A stretch of DNA of 64,000 nucleotides from Nodularia spumigena CCY9414 (lineage in GTDB: Bacteria > Cyanobacteriota > Cyanobacteriia > Cyanobacteriales > Nostocaceae): positions 1,699,545 through 1,763,544 of the forward strand of contig NZ_CP007203.1 in NCBI RefSeq assembly GCF_000340565.2, in the 5' to 3' direction. Under the pieces are notes generated by a model. The model did not search any database and was not told the origin of the DNA. It saw nothing but the letters and a program-made list of their open reading frames with translations. Shown one piece after another: positions 19,282-28,306 of this stretch (the first letter of the stretch is position 1; every line of letters starts with the position of its first letter). Made by a program: the position numbers and the translations under genes.

Positions 19282-20328
19282 TTACGGATAAATTAAAATT
19301 TTATATGTTGTGGGATTTGGTGCGATCGCTTGGGCTACAGCTGCTGATAAGTTTTCTAATGGATAGCGATCGCTAATCAAGGCTTGAACATCGATACTGC
19401 GATTAAACACAATCTCCGCCGAGAGACCCTGAAGCCGATAGGATGAACTGTAACTACCCATCAAATCAATTTCCCGACGATAAAGAATATTGGGATTAAT
19501 GGGAATTTCCACTTCATCGGGGAATTCCGCGAAAAACAGTATTTTACCACCTTTGCGGGTACATTCCAGAGCTTGAAAAAAAGCTTTATCACTGGGAACA
19601 GCTAGCAGCGTGACATCAACACCCATTCCCCCAGTCAAGGCTTGAATTTTGGCAGATAAATCAGGATCACGCGCATCAAAAGCCGCATCTGCACCGACAT
19701 TCAAGGCTTTCTCTACTCTCGATGGTAGTAAATCAGTGGCGATCGCTTTCGCCCCAAAATGCTTGACTAACATCACAAACATTAAGCCAATTGGTCCCGC
19801 ACCAGTCACCAAAACAGTTTGTCCGGGGGCTATTTGAGCTTTTTTCACGGCTTTGAGACAGCAGTTAGTTGGTTCCACAAAACTCGCCTCTTCAAAGCTA
19901 ATATGATCAGGGATAGGAATTAACCCCCCATTCTGGACAATATGTCCGGGAACCTTGACATACTCAGCAAAACCGCCACCACTAGCATTAAAACCGGCTG
20001 TGGTCGAGATATTTTTATAGACATCGCACATCGAGAAATTATCATTCATGCAGTAAGCGCAACGCATACAAGGAATGTGGTGCATTACCGCCACCCGTTG
20101 TCCCACTTGCCAAGATTGTACTTCAGAACCGATGGCTGCGATCGTTCCCGCCGTTTCATGTCCAAATATGCGTGGTGGTTCATACAGAGGATAACGAATT
20201 TTTTTAATATCTGACTGACATAATCCCACAACTCCCACCTGTACCAGCACTTCATCTGCTTCCAGGGTCGGAACTGGGATTTCTTCGTAAGACAGTTGAT
20301 TAACGCCTCTAAATACCTGTGCTTTCAC
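19282..20328 (-). CDS. Zinc-dependent alcohol dehydrogenase-like protein (MDR family)
   Basis: This 348-residue protein belongs to the medium-chain dehydrogenase/reductase family. Catalytic zinc ligands are C37, H57 and E58 (GHE motif); the structural zinc site is C87, C90, C93 and C101. The nucleotide-binding fold begins with VLVTGAGPIGLMF (about 170). The pattern is nearest to threonine or sorbitol dehydrogenase-type enzymes, but the substrate cannot be fixed from sequence. It is complete, with all eight metal ligands present. It lies between the phosphate transporter and a toxin-antitoxin pair and has no clear partner. Confidence 0.85.
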   Translation of the reverse strand: MKAQVFRGVNQLSYEEIPVPTLEADEVLVQVGVVGLCQSDIKKIRYPLYEPPRIFGHETAGTIAAIGSEVQSWQVGQRVAVMHHIPCMRCAYCMNDNFSMCDVYKNISTTAGFNASGGGFAEYVKVPGHIVQNGGLIPIPDHISFEEASFVEPTNCCLKAVKKAQIAPGQTVLVTGAGPIGLMFVMLVKHFGAKAIATDLLPSRVEKALNVGADAAFDARDPDLSAKIQALTGGMGVDVTLLAVPSDKAFFQALECTRKGGKILFFAEFPDEVEIPINPNILYRREIDLMGSYSSSYRLQGLSAEIVFNRSIDVQALISDRYPLENLSAAVAQAIAPNPTTYKILIYP

Positions 20329-20384
20329 TTTGGTTTTTCCCCACTCATTGTTATTAGATGTAACATTTAGCGGGTAAGCTTAGG

Positions 20385-20945
20385 TTAAGAGGTTTGAGAT
20401 TTAATGTTGCTTGCAAATGTTGGTACTTCTCTACTGAGTAATTCTAGAAGATTCTCAAAACTCATCGGTGGCTTTTGCAAACCTTGAGACTGTCGCTGTA
20501 ATACCTCAATTACTTGTTGCGGATAGAGGTTGTATAGTTCAGTTAGAAATTCATCTGGAGATTGGGCGATAATTTGCCAAGGAGCTAAATCGTGATCTTG
20601 AAAGTGCTTTAGATTTGACGTAACAATTATATCAGCCTTAGCCGATACAGCAGTAGCTAGAACATGGCGATCGCCTGGGTGATTTGTCATCACTTCAACC
20701 AAAGCAGATGGAACTTCAACCATAGCTTCTGGAAAGTGGACTTTTATTTGTGTCTCAAGGTTCTTGGCTTTTTCTGGTTGCATCTTACCTGTGAGTACAA
20801 GATTACGAGTTGCACCATCCAAAATTTCTTGTGACCAACAGGGTATGTATAAACCACCCCAAGCGCAACGAAGCAAAGTATCGCGCAAGTACATGGGAAA
20901 CAAAACACAAGAGTCTAATACCACCAATCGCCTAGCCACTTTCAA
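20385..20945 (-). CDS. PIN-domain protein, likely toxin
   Basis: The 186-residue protein starts with the PIN-fold strand and first acidic residue (VVLDSCVLFP, D11) and has a later acidic block (ADIIVTSNLKHF, about 113-124, preceded by GDRHVLATAV). PIN proteins are metal-dependent ribonucleases. It follows a helix-turn-helix gene by 13 bases on the same strand, which fits an antitoxin-toxin pair. It is longer than classical VapC (about 130), with a C-terminal helical extension of about 50 residues. This variant usually goes with an excisionase-like partner. Confidence 0.8.
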   Translation of the reverse strand: MKVARRLVVLDSCVLFPMYLRDTLLRCAWGGLYIPCWSQEILDGATRNLVLTGKMQPEKAKNLETQIKVHFPEAMVEVPSALVEVMTNHPGDRHVLATAVSAKADIIVTSNLKHFQDHDLAPWQIIAQSPDEFLTELYNLYPQQVIEVLQRQSQGLQKPPMSFENLLELLSREVPTFASNIKSQTS

Positions 20946-20958
20946 GGTTTAATGACTC

Positions 20959-21399
20959 CTATTCATAAAATCCTGCTTCTTGACTCATTTGAGTTAGCTC
21001 GGTCAAAAATTTATCACGTTGTATATCCCGTTGTTCCTTATATTTCATCAAATCTTCAAATCTCACCCGTCTATGAGTTCCTACCATAATGTACGGAAGC
21101 TCACCCTGCTCTAATAATTTAATTAAATAGGGACGTGAGACATTCAACAATTCAGCCGCTTGTTGTGTTGTGATTTCCGGATTATGCGTAACTATAGATA
21201 CGTTTTGACCTAATGCCATTGCCTGTAAAACTTGGAGTAATACCTGACAGACCGAATCAGGAATCATAATTTCTTCTTGATTACTACCTATCAGTTTTGC
21301 TTGGGAACCTTCACTTCTGAGTATGCGCTCCAGTTCCTTGATAGATTGTGCTTCTTGTTCTTGAGGCGTTACAGACTCTGAAAGTACACGTCTAGACAT
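20959..21399 (-). CDS. Excisionase-type HTH protein, likely antitoxin to the PIN gene
   Basis: The 146-residue protein has a MerR/excisionase-like DNA-binding domain at about 73-125: EITTQQAAELLNVSRPYLIK is the helix-turn-helix and LPYIMVGTHRRVRFEDLMKY the following wing. The N-terminal 70 residues are helical. The C-terminal tail (KFLTELTQMSQEAGFYE) resembles the toxin-binding tails of such antitoxins. It sits 13 bases upstream of the PIN gene. Autoregulation of the pair is likely but not demonstrated by the sequence. Confidence 0.8.
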   Translation of the reverse strand: MSRRVLSESVTPQEQEAQSIKELERILRSEGSQAKLIGSNQEEIMIPDSVCQVLLQVLQAMALGQNVSIVTHNPEITTQQAAELLNVSRPYLIKLLEQGELPYIMVGTHRRVRFEDLMKYKEQRDIQRDKFLTELTQMSQEAGFYE

Positions 21400-21572
21400 A
21401 GTGGTTATTTGTTCCTTTCTTACGTCGTTAGATACTATTTACAATCTTATACTACACACGACATAAACGAAATATCCGAAAAACAAAATATAAAAGTTTC
21501 GCCTCTAGCCTCTATCAGTATCTGTAAGAGTCAAGTTAAAATACAGACATTCTTCAAGATGCGATCGCCTTT

Positions 21573-22964
21573 ATGTTAGGTCAGTTACTAGACGGACGCT
21601 ATCAAATCACTAAAGTCTTGGGTGCTGGTGGTTTTGGACGAACCTACGTTGCTGAAGATACTAAACTGTACCACAGTCTTTGTGTAGTCAAGCAACTCAA
21701 ACCGATGGCAACTGATCCCATGACATTACAGGTTGCGAGACGGTTATTTGAATCAGAAGCACAGCTATTACACAAGTTAGGCACTCACGACCAAATTCCC
21801 CAACTATTGGCGCACTTTGAAGAAAACGAGGAATTCTTTCTTGTCCAACAATTCATTGATGGTCATCCCCTGAGTGATGAACTCACCCCCGGAAAACGGC
21901 TGAGTGAACCTTATACCATTGCCTTATTACAGAATATTCTGCAAACATTAGCCTTTGTCCATCAAAATCAAGTTATTCACCGGGATATCAAACCGCCAAA
22001 CCTGATTCGCCGCAATAGTGACGGCAAAATTGTACTCATTGATTTCGGGGCGGTGAAACAAATTAGTACACAGGTGGTAACTCGACAGGGTGTAACTAAA
22101 ATGACTGTAGGTATTGGTACGCCTGGTTATATGCCCAGTGAACAAAGTCGGGGTATTCCCAAATTAAGCAGCGATATTTACGGGGTGGGGATAATTGGTA
22201 TTCAAAGTTTAACAGGATTAATGCCCCAGGAACTAGAAGAAGATGAACAAACGGCGGAAATTAAGTGGCGGGACTTAGTACAAGTCAGCCCACCCCTAGC
22301 AGATATTTTAGACAAGATGATACGCTACGACTTTCGCCAACGCTATAAGTCGGCTGTGGAGGCTTTAGCCGCAGTGCAACAGTTGGGGAATGCTTATGCA
22401 CCCACACAACCATCAACCCATCCCAGAAAACCAATTAATTCTGATCCTCCCCTGTATTCGCCACCGCCCAAGGTTCCCGCCCAATATCGTCAAGAGATTC
22501 CCCAAAAGTCTGCACCTGCTGCTGTATCTGCCGAAAGTCCAAACGTAGGGATAGGTTTGTATTTCCAATGGGTATTAGCAAATGTTTTGGGTTCAATTGG
22601 GGGACTTGTTTTAGTTTTGATTGGCTGCTGGGGCTTAACAATCGGTTTCATGCAATTATTAGTCCTGCGACGACACATCCCTATCTCTAAATACTGGTGG
22701 CTGCTGGGAACTACTTTAGGTACTTTTATACCTTATGCGGTAGCCCTGATCATTTTTGTTGATACCGATACAGCCGTAGGATTTTCCGCAATGTTCGGAG
22801 GAGTGATAGTGGGAATAATCCAATGGTGGCTCATGCGACCATTTGTCAAACGCGCCTACTGGTGGATCGTAGTTAATTCCGTCCCATTCTTTTTTTTGTT
22901 CGGCGGTATTTTCTCAGGAATCGTATTAGTATACCTCTTAAAAAATCCCAAAAATGCCTCATAG
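21573..22964 (+). CDS. Serine/threonine protein kinase with C-terminal membrane domain
   Basis: Residues 1-270 form a Hanks-type kinase: Gly loop GAGGFGRTYVAED (about 17-29), ATP-binding Lys in VVKQLKP, catalytic loop HRDIKPPN starting near 136, DFGAVK near 156, and the GTPGYMPSEQ activation segment. A Pro-rich linker (about 275-320) leads to four or five hydrophobic helices (about 325-458), so the kinase is tethered to the membrane with its catalytic domain inside. Nostocales have many such kinases; the target is unknown. All catalytic residues are present. The gene stands alone. Confidence 0.92.
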   Translation: MLGQLLDGRYQITKVLGAGGFGRTYVAEDTKLYHSLCVVKQLKPMATDPMTLQVARRLFESEAQLLHKLGTHDQIPQLLAHFEENEEFFLVQQFIDGHPLSDELTPGKRLSEPYTIALLQNILQTLAFVHQNQVIHRDIKPPNLIRRNSDGKIVLIDFGAVKQISTQVVTRQGVTKMTVGIGTPGYMPSEQSRGIPKLSSDIYGVGIIGIQSLTGLMPQELEEDEQTAEIKWRDLVQVSPPLADILDKMIRYDFRQRYKSAVEALAAVQQLGNAYAPTQPSTHPRKPINSDPPLYSPPPKVPAQYRQEIPQKSAPAAVSAESPNVGIGLYFQWVLANVLGSIGGLVLVLIGCWGLTIGFMQLLVLRRHIPISKYWWLLGTTLGTFIPYAVALIIFVDTDTAVGFSAMFGGVIVGIIQWWLMRPFVKRAYWWIVVNSVPFFFLFGGIFSGIVLVYLLKNPKNAS

Positions 22965-23109
22965 AGTTAGCCCAACCACAGACCTGATCCAGCAACCCTA
23001 AACTCAAACAAAAACTCAGCGAACCTTTGCGCTAACCTTAGCGTACCTCTGCGTTTAAAAAATCCCCTCTCATTCCCTCTTCTCAACTATTTTAGAGACT
23101 TATATCAAA
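22965..23109. repeat. Dispersed repeat between kinase and oxidoreductase genes
   Basis: The string GCGAACCTTTGCGCTAACCT and the following CCTCTGCGTTTAAAAA belong to a common Nostocales intergenic repeat related to the GCAGAGGCGCAGAGGCG motif at 34303 and 51571. Confidence 0.5.
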
Positions 23110-24885
23110 ATGACCAAACAAACATACACAGCAGATATTTTAGTAGTTGGCGGAGGAACCGGAGGAACAGCTGCGGCCATCCAAGCAGCGCGACGGGGAG
23201 CAAAAACTATCTTGGTGAGTGAATTTCCGTGGTTAGGGGGAATGCTCACCTCTGCTGGAGTATCTGCACCGGATGGTAATGAATTAATGGCATTTCAAAC
23301 CGGATTATGGGGAGCATTTTTACAAGAACTACGGCAACGTCAACCAGAAGGGTTAGATAATAGCTGGGTGAGCTTCTTTAGTTATGATCCCCGTGTTGGA
23401 GCCGAGATTTTTGCCGACTGGGTGCAGGAATTAGCAAATCTGCATTGGATTTCTGGACAAGTGCCTTTAGAAGTGTTGCAACAGGGTAATTGTATAACTG
23501 GTGTGCGGTTTGCAGACTTCACCGTTACAGCCAAAATTATTCTCGACGGTACAGAATTAGGTGATTTATTGGCTTTGGGGGAAATACCTCACCGTTGGGG
23601 CTGGGAGTTGCAATCTGAGTGGGGAGAAAATAGCGCCCCAGCAGATTATAATGCTATCACACAAAGTTATCCAGTGCAAGCCCCTACTTGGGTCGTGGTG
23701 ATGCAAGATTTTGGTGAAGATGTTACTCCAGAAATTCCACCAGCGCCTAATTATGATCCTTCCCTGTTTGCAGGTGCGTGGGATAACTATGGGGCTGAGA
23801 AATTCTTGAACTATGGACGTTTACCAGGGGGTCGATTTATGATTAATTGGCCGATATGTGGTAACGACTATGGCGAAGGTGTAGGGCGATTAATCGAGTC
23901 AGAAGCAGCCAAAAAGGAATTTTTGCAAGAATCACGCTGGCATAGCCAGAATTTCGCCCATTTTATCCAAAAAAACTTGGGTAGACGCTATGGTTTAGCT
24001 GAGTCAGTTTTTCCCTGTGAAGCTGGTGCTTTGGCATTGCATCCTTATTACCGCGAGAGTCGCCGCTTGGTGGGACTAACTACTGTGCGAGAACAGGATA
24101 TTTTGCCAATGGCTGGGGGTAGGGTAGCGTCTCTGTTCCCCGATGCCATAGCTGTGGGTAACTATGCCAATGACCATCATTATCCTGGGTTCAACTTACC
24201 ATTGCAACCGAAATCAATGCGTTGGGGGGGACGTTGGACTGGTACACCCTTTACTATTCCCTACCGTTCCCTGATTCCTGCGGAAACAGATGGTTTTTTA
24301 GTGTGTGAAAAGAATATTTCTGTATCTCATATTGCTAATGGCGCAACGAGATTACAACCTGTGGTTATGGGTATCGGTCAAGCTGCGGGAATGGCTGCGG
24401 CGATGTGCGTTGAGTTGGACTGTCAGCCGAGGGATTTACCTGTCAAGCAATTACAAAATGCTTTGTTAAATTCTTTACCATATCCGGCAATACTTGTACC
24501 TTTATTTAACTTAGATATATCTCCTAAAAATCCGGAATGGCTGAATTGGCAACTGTATTATTTAAATAACCCGCAAATTTATCCATTTAATGGCAATTAT
24601 CCTGGCTCTTCGCCCGATACGTATAATCACTTAAATGATAGTCAAGTATTACCACGTAGAGGCGACCGTTTCACAGGGATTTTCCGGCGGATAAATCAGC
24701 AAGATTACTGTTTCACTATCACTGCACCAGATGCATATGATGGTCAAACTTGGCAGGTTGTGACTTTGCGATCGCACACACAAGAGCAACTACAAAGCGC
24801 TGTACATGAGCAACAGCTAACGATTTGGGGTCACTTAAATCATGCTGGACATTGGTTACTAGCGTCAGAGATTGACATATCGTAA
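23110..24885 (+). CDS. FAD-dependent oxidoreductase
   Basis: The 591-residue protein opens with a classical FAD-binding motif (ILVVGGGTGGTAAAIQAARRG, about residues 10-30) and matches the FAD_oxidored type: conserved FPWLGGMLTSAGVSAPDG near 38-56 and a C-terminal FAD contact PVVMGIGQAAGMAAAM at about 418-433. The final 110 residues are an extra beta-rich segment. The substrate is unknown. It has no signal peptide and no partner gene, apart from patX 107 bases downstream on the same strand. Confidence 0.85.
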   Translation: MTKQTYTADILVVGGGTGGTAAAIQAARRGAKTILVSEFPWLGGMLTSAGVSAPDGNELMAFQTGLWGAFLQELRQRQPEGLDNSWVSFFSYDPRVGAEIFADWVQELANLHWISGQVPLEVLQQGNCITGVRFADFTVTAKIILDGTELGDLLALGEIPHRWGWELQSEWGENSAPADYNAITQSYPVQAPTWVVVMQDFGEDVTPEIPPAPNYDPSLFAGAWDNYGAEKFLNYGRLPGGRFMINWPICGNDYGEGVGRLIESEAAKKEFLQESRWHSQNFAHFIQKNLGRRYGLAESVFPCEAGALALHPYYRESRRLVGLTTVREQDILPMAGGRVASLFPDAIAVGNYANDHHYPGFNLPLQPKSMRWGGRWTGTPFTIPYRSLIPAETDGFLVCEKNISVSHIANGATRLQPVVMGIGQAAGMAAAMCVELDCQPRDLPVKQLQNALLNSLPYPAILVPLFNLDISPKNPEWLNWQLYYLNNPQIYPFNGNYPGSSPDTYNHLNDSQVLPRRGDRFTGIFRRINQQDYCFTITAPDAYDGQTWQVVTLRSHTQEQLQSAVHEQQLTIWGHLNHAGHWLLASEIDIS

Positions 24886-24929
24886 AAGTAATTTTTTTTC
24901 AGTAAAACACACTACTTTTTTCTCAATAT

Positions 24930-24966
24930 TCCGGACAAACTCCCAAAAAACCAGTAGCAGTAGACA
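24930..24966 (+). promoter_or_regulatory. Possible DIF1-type promoter of patX
   Basis: TCCGGA at 24930-24935 matches the DIF1 hexamer found at the -35 position of promoters induced early in heterocyst differentiation in Anabaena. It lies 57 bases before the patX ATG. A convincing -10 box is not obvious: TAGCAG or TAGACA (24954-24966) are weak candidates. The match is exact but only six bases long, so position and context carry the call. Confidence 0.5.
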
Positions 24967-24992
24967 AGAGAATTTTAAAATAAACATCTGTT

Positions 24993-25202
24993 ATGCGAGC
25001 TACGATTTCACTTTTAGTTTCGAGTTTGGTTTTCACTACCTTAGCTTTTAACTGCCCAGCAAAGGTAAATCGCTTATCTCAGATGTTGCTATCTTCTTTT
25101 GGTTCGCAACAGTTACACTCACTGAACGAGCCAGAAAGCCCAATACTACATCGGGGTAGTGGACGCAGAAGCGTTATCGAAAAGTCTGGTGCTAATGCTT
25201 AA
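24993..25202 (+). CDS. patX: PatX, heterocyst-inhibiting signal peptide precursor
   Basis: This is a 69-residue secreted peptide precursor. The N-terminus is a signal peptide (MRATISLLVSSLVFTTLAF, likely cut near CPA). The C-terminal part holds HRGSGRR, the RGSGR pentapeptide that binds the HetR hood domain and blocks its DNA binding. PatX genes accompany hetR in filamentous cyanobacteria and act, like patS, as diffusible inhibitors that space heterocysts. hetR is 11 kb away in this window. A TCCGGA motif upstream supports expression in differentiating cells. No ribosome-binding site is evident before the ATG. Confidence rests on the combination of size, export signal and motif. Confidence 0.9.
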   Translation: MRATISLLVSSLVFTTLAFNCPAKVNRLSQMLLSSFGSQQLHSLNEPESPILHRGSGRRSVIEKSGANA

Positions 25203-25535
25203 CCTCAAAAGAGGGCATCTCTTCGTGTCATGTCAATATTTTGTAGAGTCAGCAGTTATATAATTGTCAGGGAATCCAGAACTGCGTCTCTAGCAGAGAT
25301 ATAAAACTTAAATATTCACGGTACATTTGCACCAAATCAGCACTGTTGCATCGCTAAACTCATTCCAGACTTATCAGGCGATGGCTTCGCTGCCTTCGGT
25401 ACGCGCATATCCCATGCAATAATGTGATGAAACGCTTATCTATAAGAGAGTGACTCTGAATATCAGAGTCACTTTTAAACCTCTAACCTAAACAGTTGCA
25501 ACTTTCACAATTTGCCGATTTTCCGGCATGAAAGT
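25203..25535. other. Intergenic region between patX and gnd
   Basis: 333 bases without a gene. It includes a dispersed-repeat fragment (GGCGATGGCTTCGCTGCCTT near 25379) and a hairpin at 25450-25472 followed by TTTT. The two flanking genes converge here. Confidence 0.5.
25450..25476 (+). terminator. Hairpin and T-run after patX
   Basis: GTGACTCTGA and TCAGAGTCAC form a perfect 10-bp stem with a three-base loop, followed directly by TTTT. The orientation fits transcripts from the patX side, though it lies about 250 bases after the patX stop. It could also stop readthrough toward gnd. Confidence 0.6.
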
Positions 25536-26966
25536 TTACTTCTTAGCTTCAGCAATGGGAACCCACTCAGTGTGGAATGTTCCTTCTTTGTCAAGACGCT
25601 TGTAAGTATGTGCGCCGAAGTAGTCGCGTTGTGCTTGGGTGAGATTTTGGGGTAGGCGATCGCGGCGATAGCTGTCAAAATAATCCAAAGATGCACTAAA
25701 AGCCGGAACTGGAATTCCCACTTTTGCTGCTGTCATAATTACTTCCCGCCAAGCATCTTGTCTGTCAAGAATAGTCTGCTTAAATTCGGGAGCTAATAAC
25801 AAGTTAGGCAATGCAGGATTTTCGTTAAAAGCCTTCTTAATCTTATTCAAGAAGCCAGCCCGAATAATACAACCACCCTTCCAAATCCGCGCCATCTCGC
25901 TCAGATTCAAATCCCAATTGTAGGTTTTAGAAGCTGTATATAACAGCGCCATACCTTGAGCGTAAGAACAGATTTTGGAGCAATAAAGAGCATCACGAAC
26001 CTTGTTAATAAAGTCCTTGACATCGCCATCAAACTTAGCACTGGGGCCTGTCAAGCTCTGAGAAGCTGCTACCCGTTCATCCTTAATAGAAGACATAATC
26101 CGGGCATTAACTGCGGCGGTAATTGTGGGAATTGCTACACCCAATTCCAAAGCAGTTTGGACAGTCCAACGACCAGTTCCCTTTTGACCGGCTGCGTCAA
26201 CAATTAAATCCACCAAGGGTTTTTTGGTTTCGGGGTCAACGTAAGGGAAGATATTCGATGTAATCTCAATCAAAAACGAATTGAGTTCATCTGTGGTGTT
26301 CCATTGCGTGAACACTTCATGTAACTGAGTTGCATTTAATCCAGCGACATTTTTCAGCAAATCGTAGGCTTCTGCAATTAACTGCATATCGCCGTACTCA
26401 ATACCGTTGTGTACCATTTTCACATAGTGACCAGAACCACCAGGGCCAATATAGGTTACACAAGGGCCATCATCAACTTGGGCAGCAATTTTGTTGAAAA
26501 TGGGAGACAGGTACTCATAAGAACTGGGAGTACCACCAGGCATAAGTGAGGGGCCATTGAGAGCGCCTTCTTCACCGCCACTGACACCCATACCCAGAAA
26601 CCGCAATCCAGCAGGTTCTAACTCTTGAGTACGTCTTTCTGTATCTTCAAACCAAGAGTTACCACCGTCAATAATGATATCACCTTCATCTAACAAGGGT
26701 TTGAGTTGGGCAATCACCGCATCCACTGGCTTACCAGCTTGCACCATCACGAGAATTTTGCGGGGACGTTCCAATGATGCGACAAATTCCTCTAAGGTAA
26801 AGGCGGCTTTGACGTTCCTTCCTGGGGCGCGCTGCGCCATAAACGCATCCGTTTTTTCTCTGGAGCGGTTATAAACTGCAATTGGGAAGCCATTACGCTC
26901 AACGTTGAGCGCTATATTTTCGCCCATTACGGCTAATCCAATCACACCAAAGCTTTGTAGTGTCAT
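25536..26966 (-). CDS. gnd: 6-phosphogluconate dehydrogenase (decarboxylating)
   Basis: This 476-residue enzyme oxidises 6-phosphogluconate to ribulose 5-phosphate, CO2 and NADPH. The N-terminus shows the Rossmann motif GLAVMGENIALNVERNG (about 10-26). The substrate site includes GVSGGEEGALNGPSLMPGG (about 128-146) and the catalytic block GSGHYVKMVHNGIEYGDM, containing the essential Lys. The C-terminal block GGCIIRAGFLNKI is conserved. Length is standard. In heterocysts the oxidative pentose phosphate pathway is the main reductant source for nitrogenase, so the gene suits its hetR/patX neighbourhood, though clustering may be chance. Confidence 0.96.
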   Translation of the reverse strand: MTLQSFGVIGLAVMGENIALNVERNGFPIAVYNRSREKTDAFMAQRAPGRNVKAAFTLEEFVASLERPRKILVMVQAGKPVDAVIAQLKPLLDEGDIIIDGGNSWFEDTERRTQELEPAGLRFLGMGVSGGEEGALNGPSLMPGGTPSSYEYLSPIFNKIAAQVDDGPCVTYIGPGGSGHYVKMVHNGIEYGDMQLIAEAYDLLKNVAGLNATQLHEVFTQWNTTDELNSFLIEITSNIFPYVDPETKKPLVDLIVDAAGQKGTGRWTVQTALELGVAIPTITAAVNARIMSSIKDERVAASQSLTGPSAKFDGDVKDFINKVRDALYCSKICSYAQGMALLYTASKTYNWDLNLSEMARIWKGGCIIRAGFLNKIKKAFNENPALPNLLLAPEFKQTILDRQDAWREVIMTAAKVGIPVPAFSASLDYFDSYRRDRLPQNLTQAQRDYFGAHTYKRLDKEGTFHTEWVPIAEAKK

Positions 26967-27644
26967 AAATTATGTTTGGCTAACTCTTGCAGATCCTTTT
27001 ATCTTTAGGGTAGACCGAGATTTTGGCTTCTCTCCTAAAGAAGACCTTAAGACTTGAATAAACTGCAAAAATTTACAATTAGCACAAAGAATTAATTGTG
27101 GCAAGTTTAATTATGCAATTACAGCGATTTTCAGCTAAATGAATGACATCTTTATATCTCACGCAAAGGCGCATACCGCTAAGGCGGAACCCGTAGGGTA
27201 GGCGCAAAGGAAGAAAGGAAGAAAGACATCGGCGCGTGTTTTAAATACCTGAAAACTGCTGTAATTTCTGTCAATTAGAGGATGATTTCACTGTCTCCAC
27301 TGCTTTAGACATAGTGGAAGGTGGGCAAACAAAGGTGCAGCAGGAAAGCCAAGATGAATGAATCTGTGCAGGCGTTACCGTTATTGGTGTTGCTGGTGGG
27401 TATGGCGATCGCTCAGAAGAATCATGATAATTAATTTATCGCATTTGGCTACAGCCTGTAAGCTGACTCAGAGATATAGCAAAAGTCAAAAGTCAAATAC
27501 TTGCTGTGACTGGGTTTTAAACTTTTTCCATGTCCTAACAACCTTGGCGGCTGCTATAACTGCTCCTATTGAAGTCAGAAATAAATATCTAGATTTGTCT
27601 AAAATTTAGATAGCAGCCAAAAAAATAACCATACTAAGGAAAAA
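26967..27644. other. Intergenic region with dispersed repeats
   Basis: 678 bases, no supported gene. A GC-rich repeat (ACGCAAAGGCGCATACCGCT and onward, 27159-27215) is followed later by AAGTCAAAAGTCAAA and a 50-bp repeat at 27506-27558 that recurs inverted at 48732-48790. The promoter of the vWA/Ycf66 pair should be near the right end. Confidence 0.5.
27506..27558. repeat. Dispersed repeat (GTCCTAACAACCTTGGCGG family), copy 1
   Basis: The segment from TGACTGGGTTTTAAAC to TTGGCGGCTGCTATA has an inverted relative at 48732-48790, and part of it (TATGTCCTAACGTCCTTGGC) recurs at 63786-63822. Confidence 0.7.
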
Positions 27645-28253
27645 ATGACAGAAATTATGGGCAGACAATACACTCTAATCATAGACAAATCCGGCAGCAT
27701 GGAAAGCCCAGGCGACCTTCCAGGCAAAACCAGATGGGAAACTATGCAAGAGAACACCTTAGCGTTAGCGCGCAAGTGTGACCAGCTAGACCCAGATGGT
27801 ATCAACGTTTACCTGTTTTCTGGCAGACACAAATTTTACTCCGAGGTGACTGCGAGTAAAGTTCAGCAGATATTCCAAGAAAATCACCCGGCGGGAAGCA
27901 CCAACTTAGGCGGCGTACTGCAAGCAGCCTTTGATGACTTTTTCAAGCGAAGAGAACAAGGTTTAACGCCAAACGGTGAGACAATTATTGTTGTTACCGA
28001 TGGTGAGCCTGATGATCGTAAGCCTGTGTATGAGCAGATTATTTTAGCCAGTCGCAAAATAGATAGTGATGAAGAATTAGCCGTGCTATTCTTTCAAATT
28101 GGTGATGATCCAGGGGCTACTAAGTTTCTGCGGACAATAGACGATGAGTTGACCAACGCCGGTGCAAAGTTTGATATTGCTGACGTGACAACTGCTGATG
28201 AAATAGAAGATATCGGATTTGCCGCAGCTTTAGAGAAAGCGATCGTTGACTAA
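27645..28253 (+). CDS. von Willebrand factor A-domain protein
   Basis: The 202-residue protein is essentially one vWA domain. It shows the metal-ion-dependent adhesion site: DKSGSM near residue 13, the GSTNLGG Thr loop near 84, and the third Asp in VVTDGEPDD near 118. It lacks a signal peptide and membrane segment and is likely cytoplasmic. It is 53 bases upstream of a Ycf66-family gene on the same strand. Such small vWA proteins usually assist protein complexes; no partner such as a MoxR ATPase is adjacent. Confidence 0.85.
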   Translation: MTEIMGRQYTLIIDKSGSMESPGDLPGKTRWETMQENTLALARKCDQLDPDGINVYLFSGRHKFYSEVTASKVQQIFQENHPAGSTNLGGVLQAAFDDFFKRREQGLTPNGETIIVVTDGEPDDRKPVYEQIILASRKIDSDEELAVLFFQIGDDPGATKFLRTIDDELTNAGAKFDIADVTTADEIEDIGFAAALEKAIVD

Positions 28254-28306
28254 AATTTCTAATTCCCAATTTCTCGTCAAATGATGCAATAAGGAGTAAC
28301 CAAAAA

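Noticed and set aside
27358-27609. An 83-codon frame upstream of the vWA gene.
   Set aside because: It runs through a dispersed repeat and has no protein-like pattern or ribosome-binding site.
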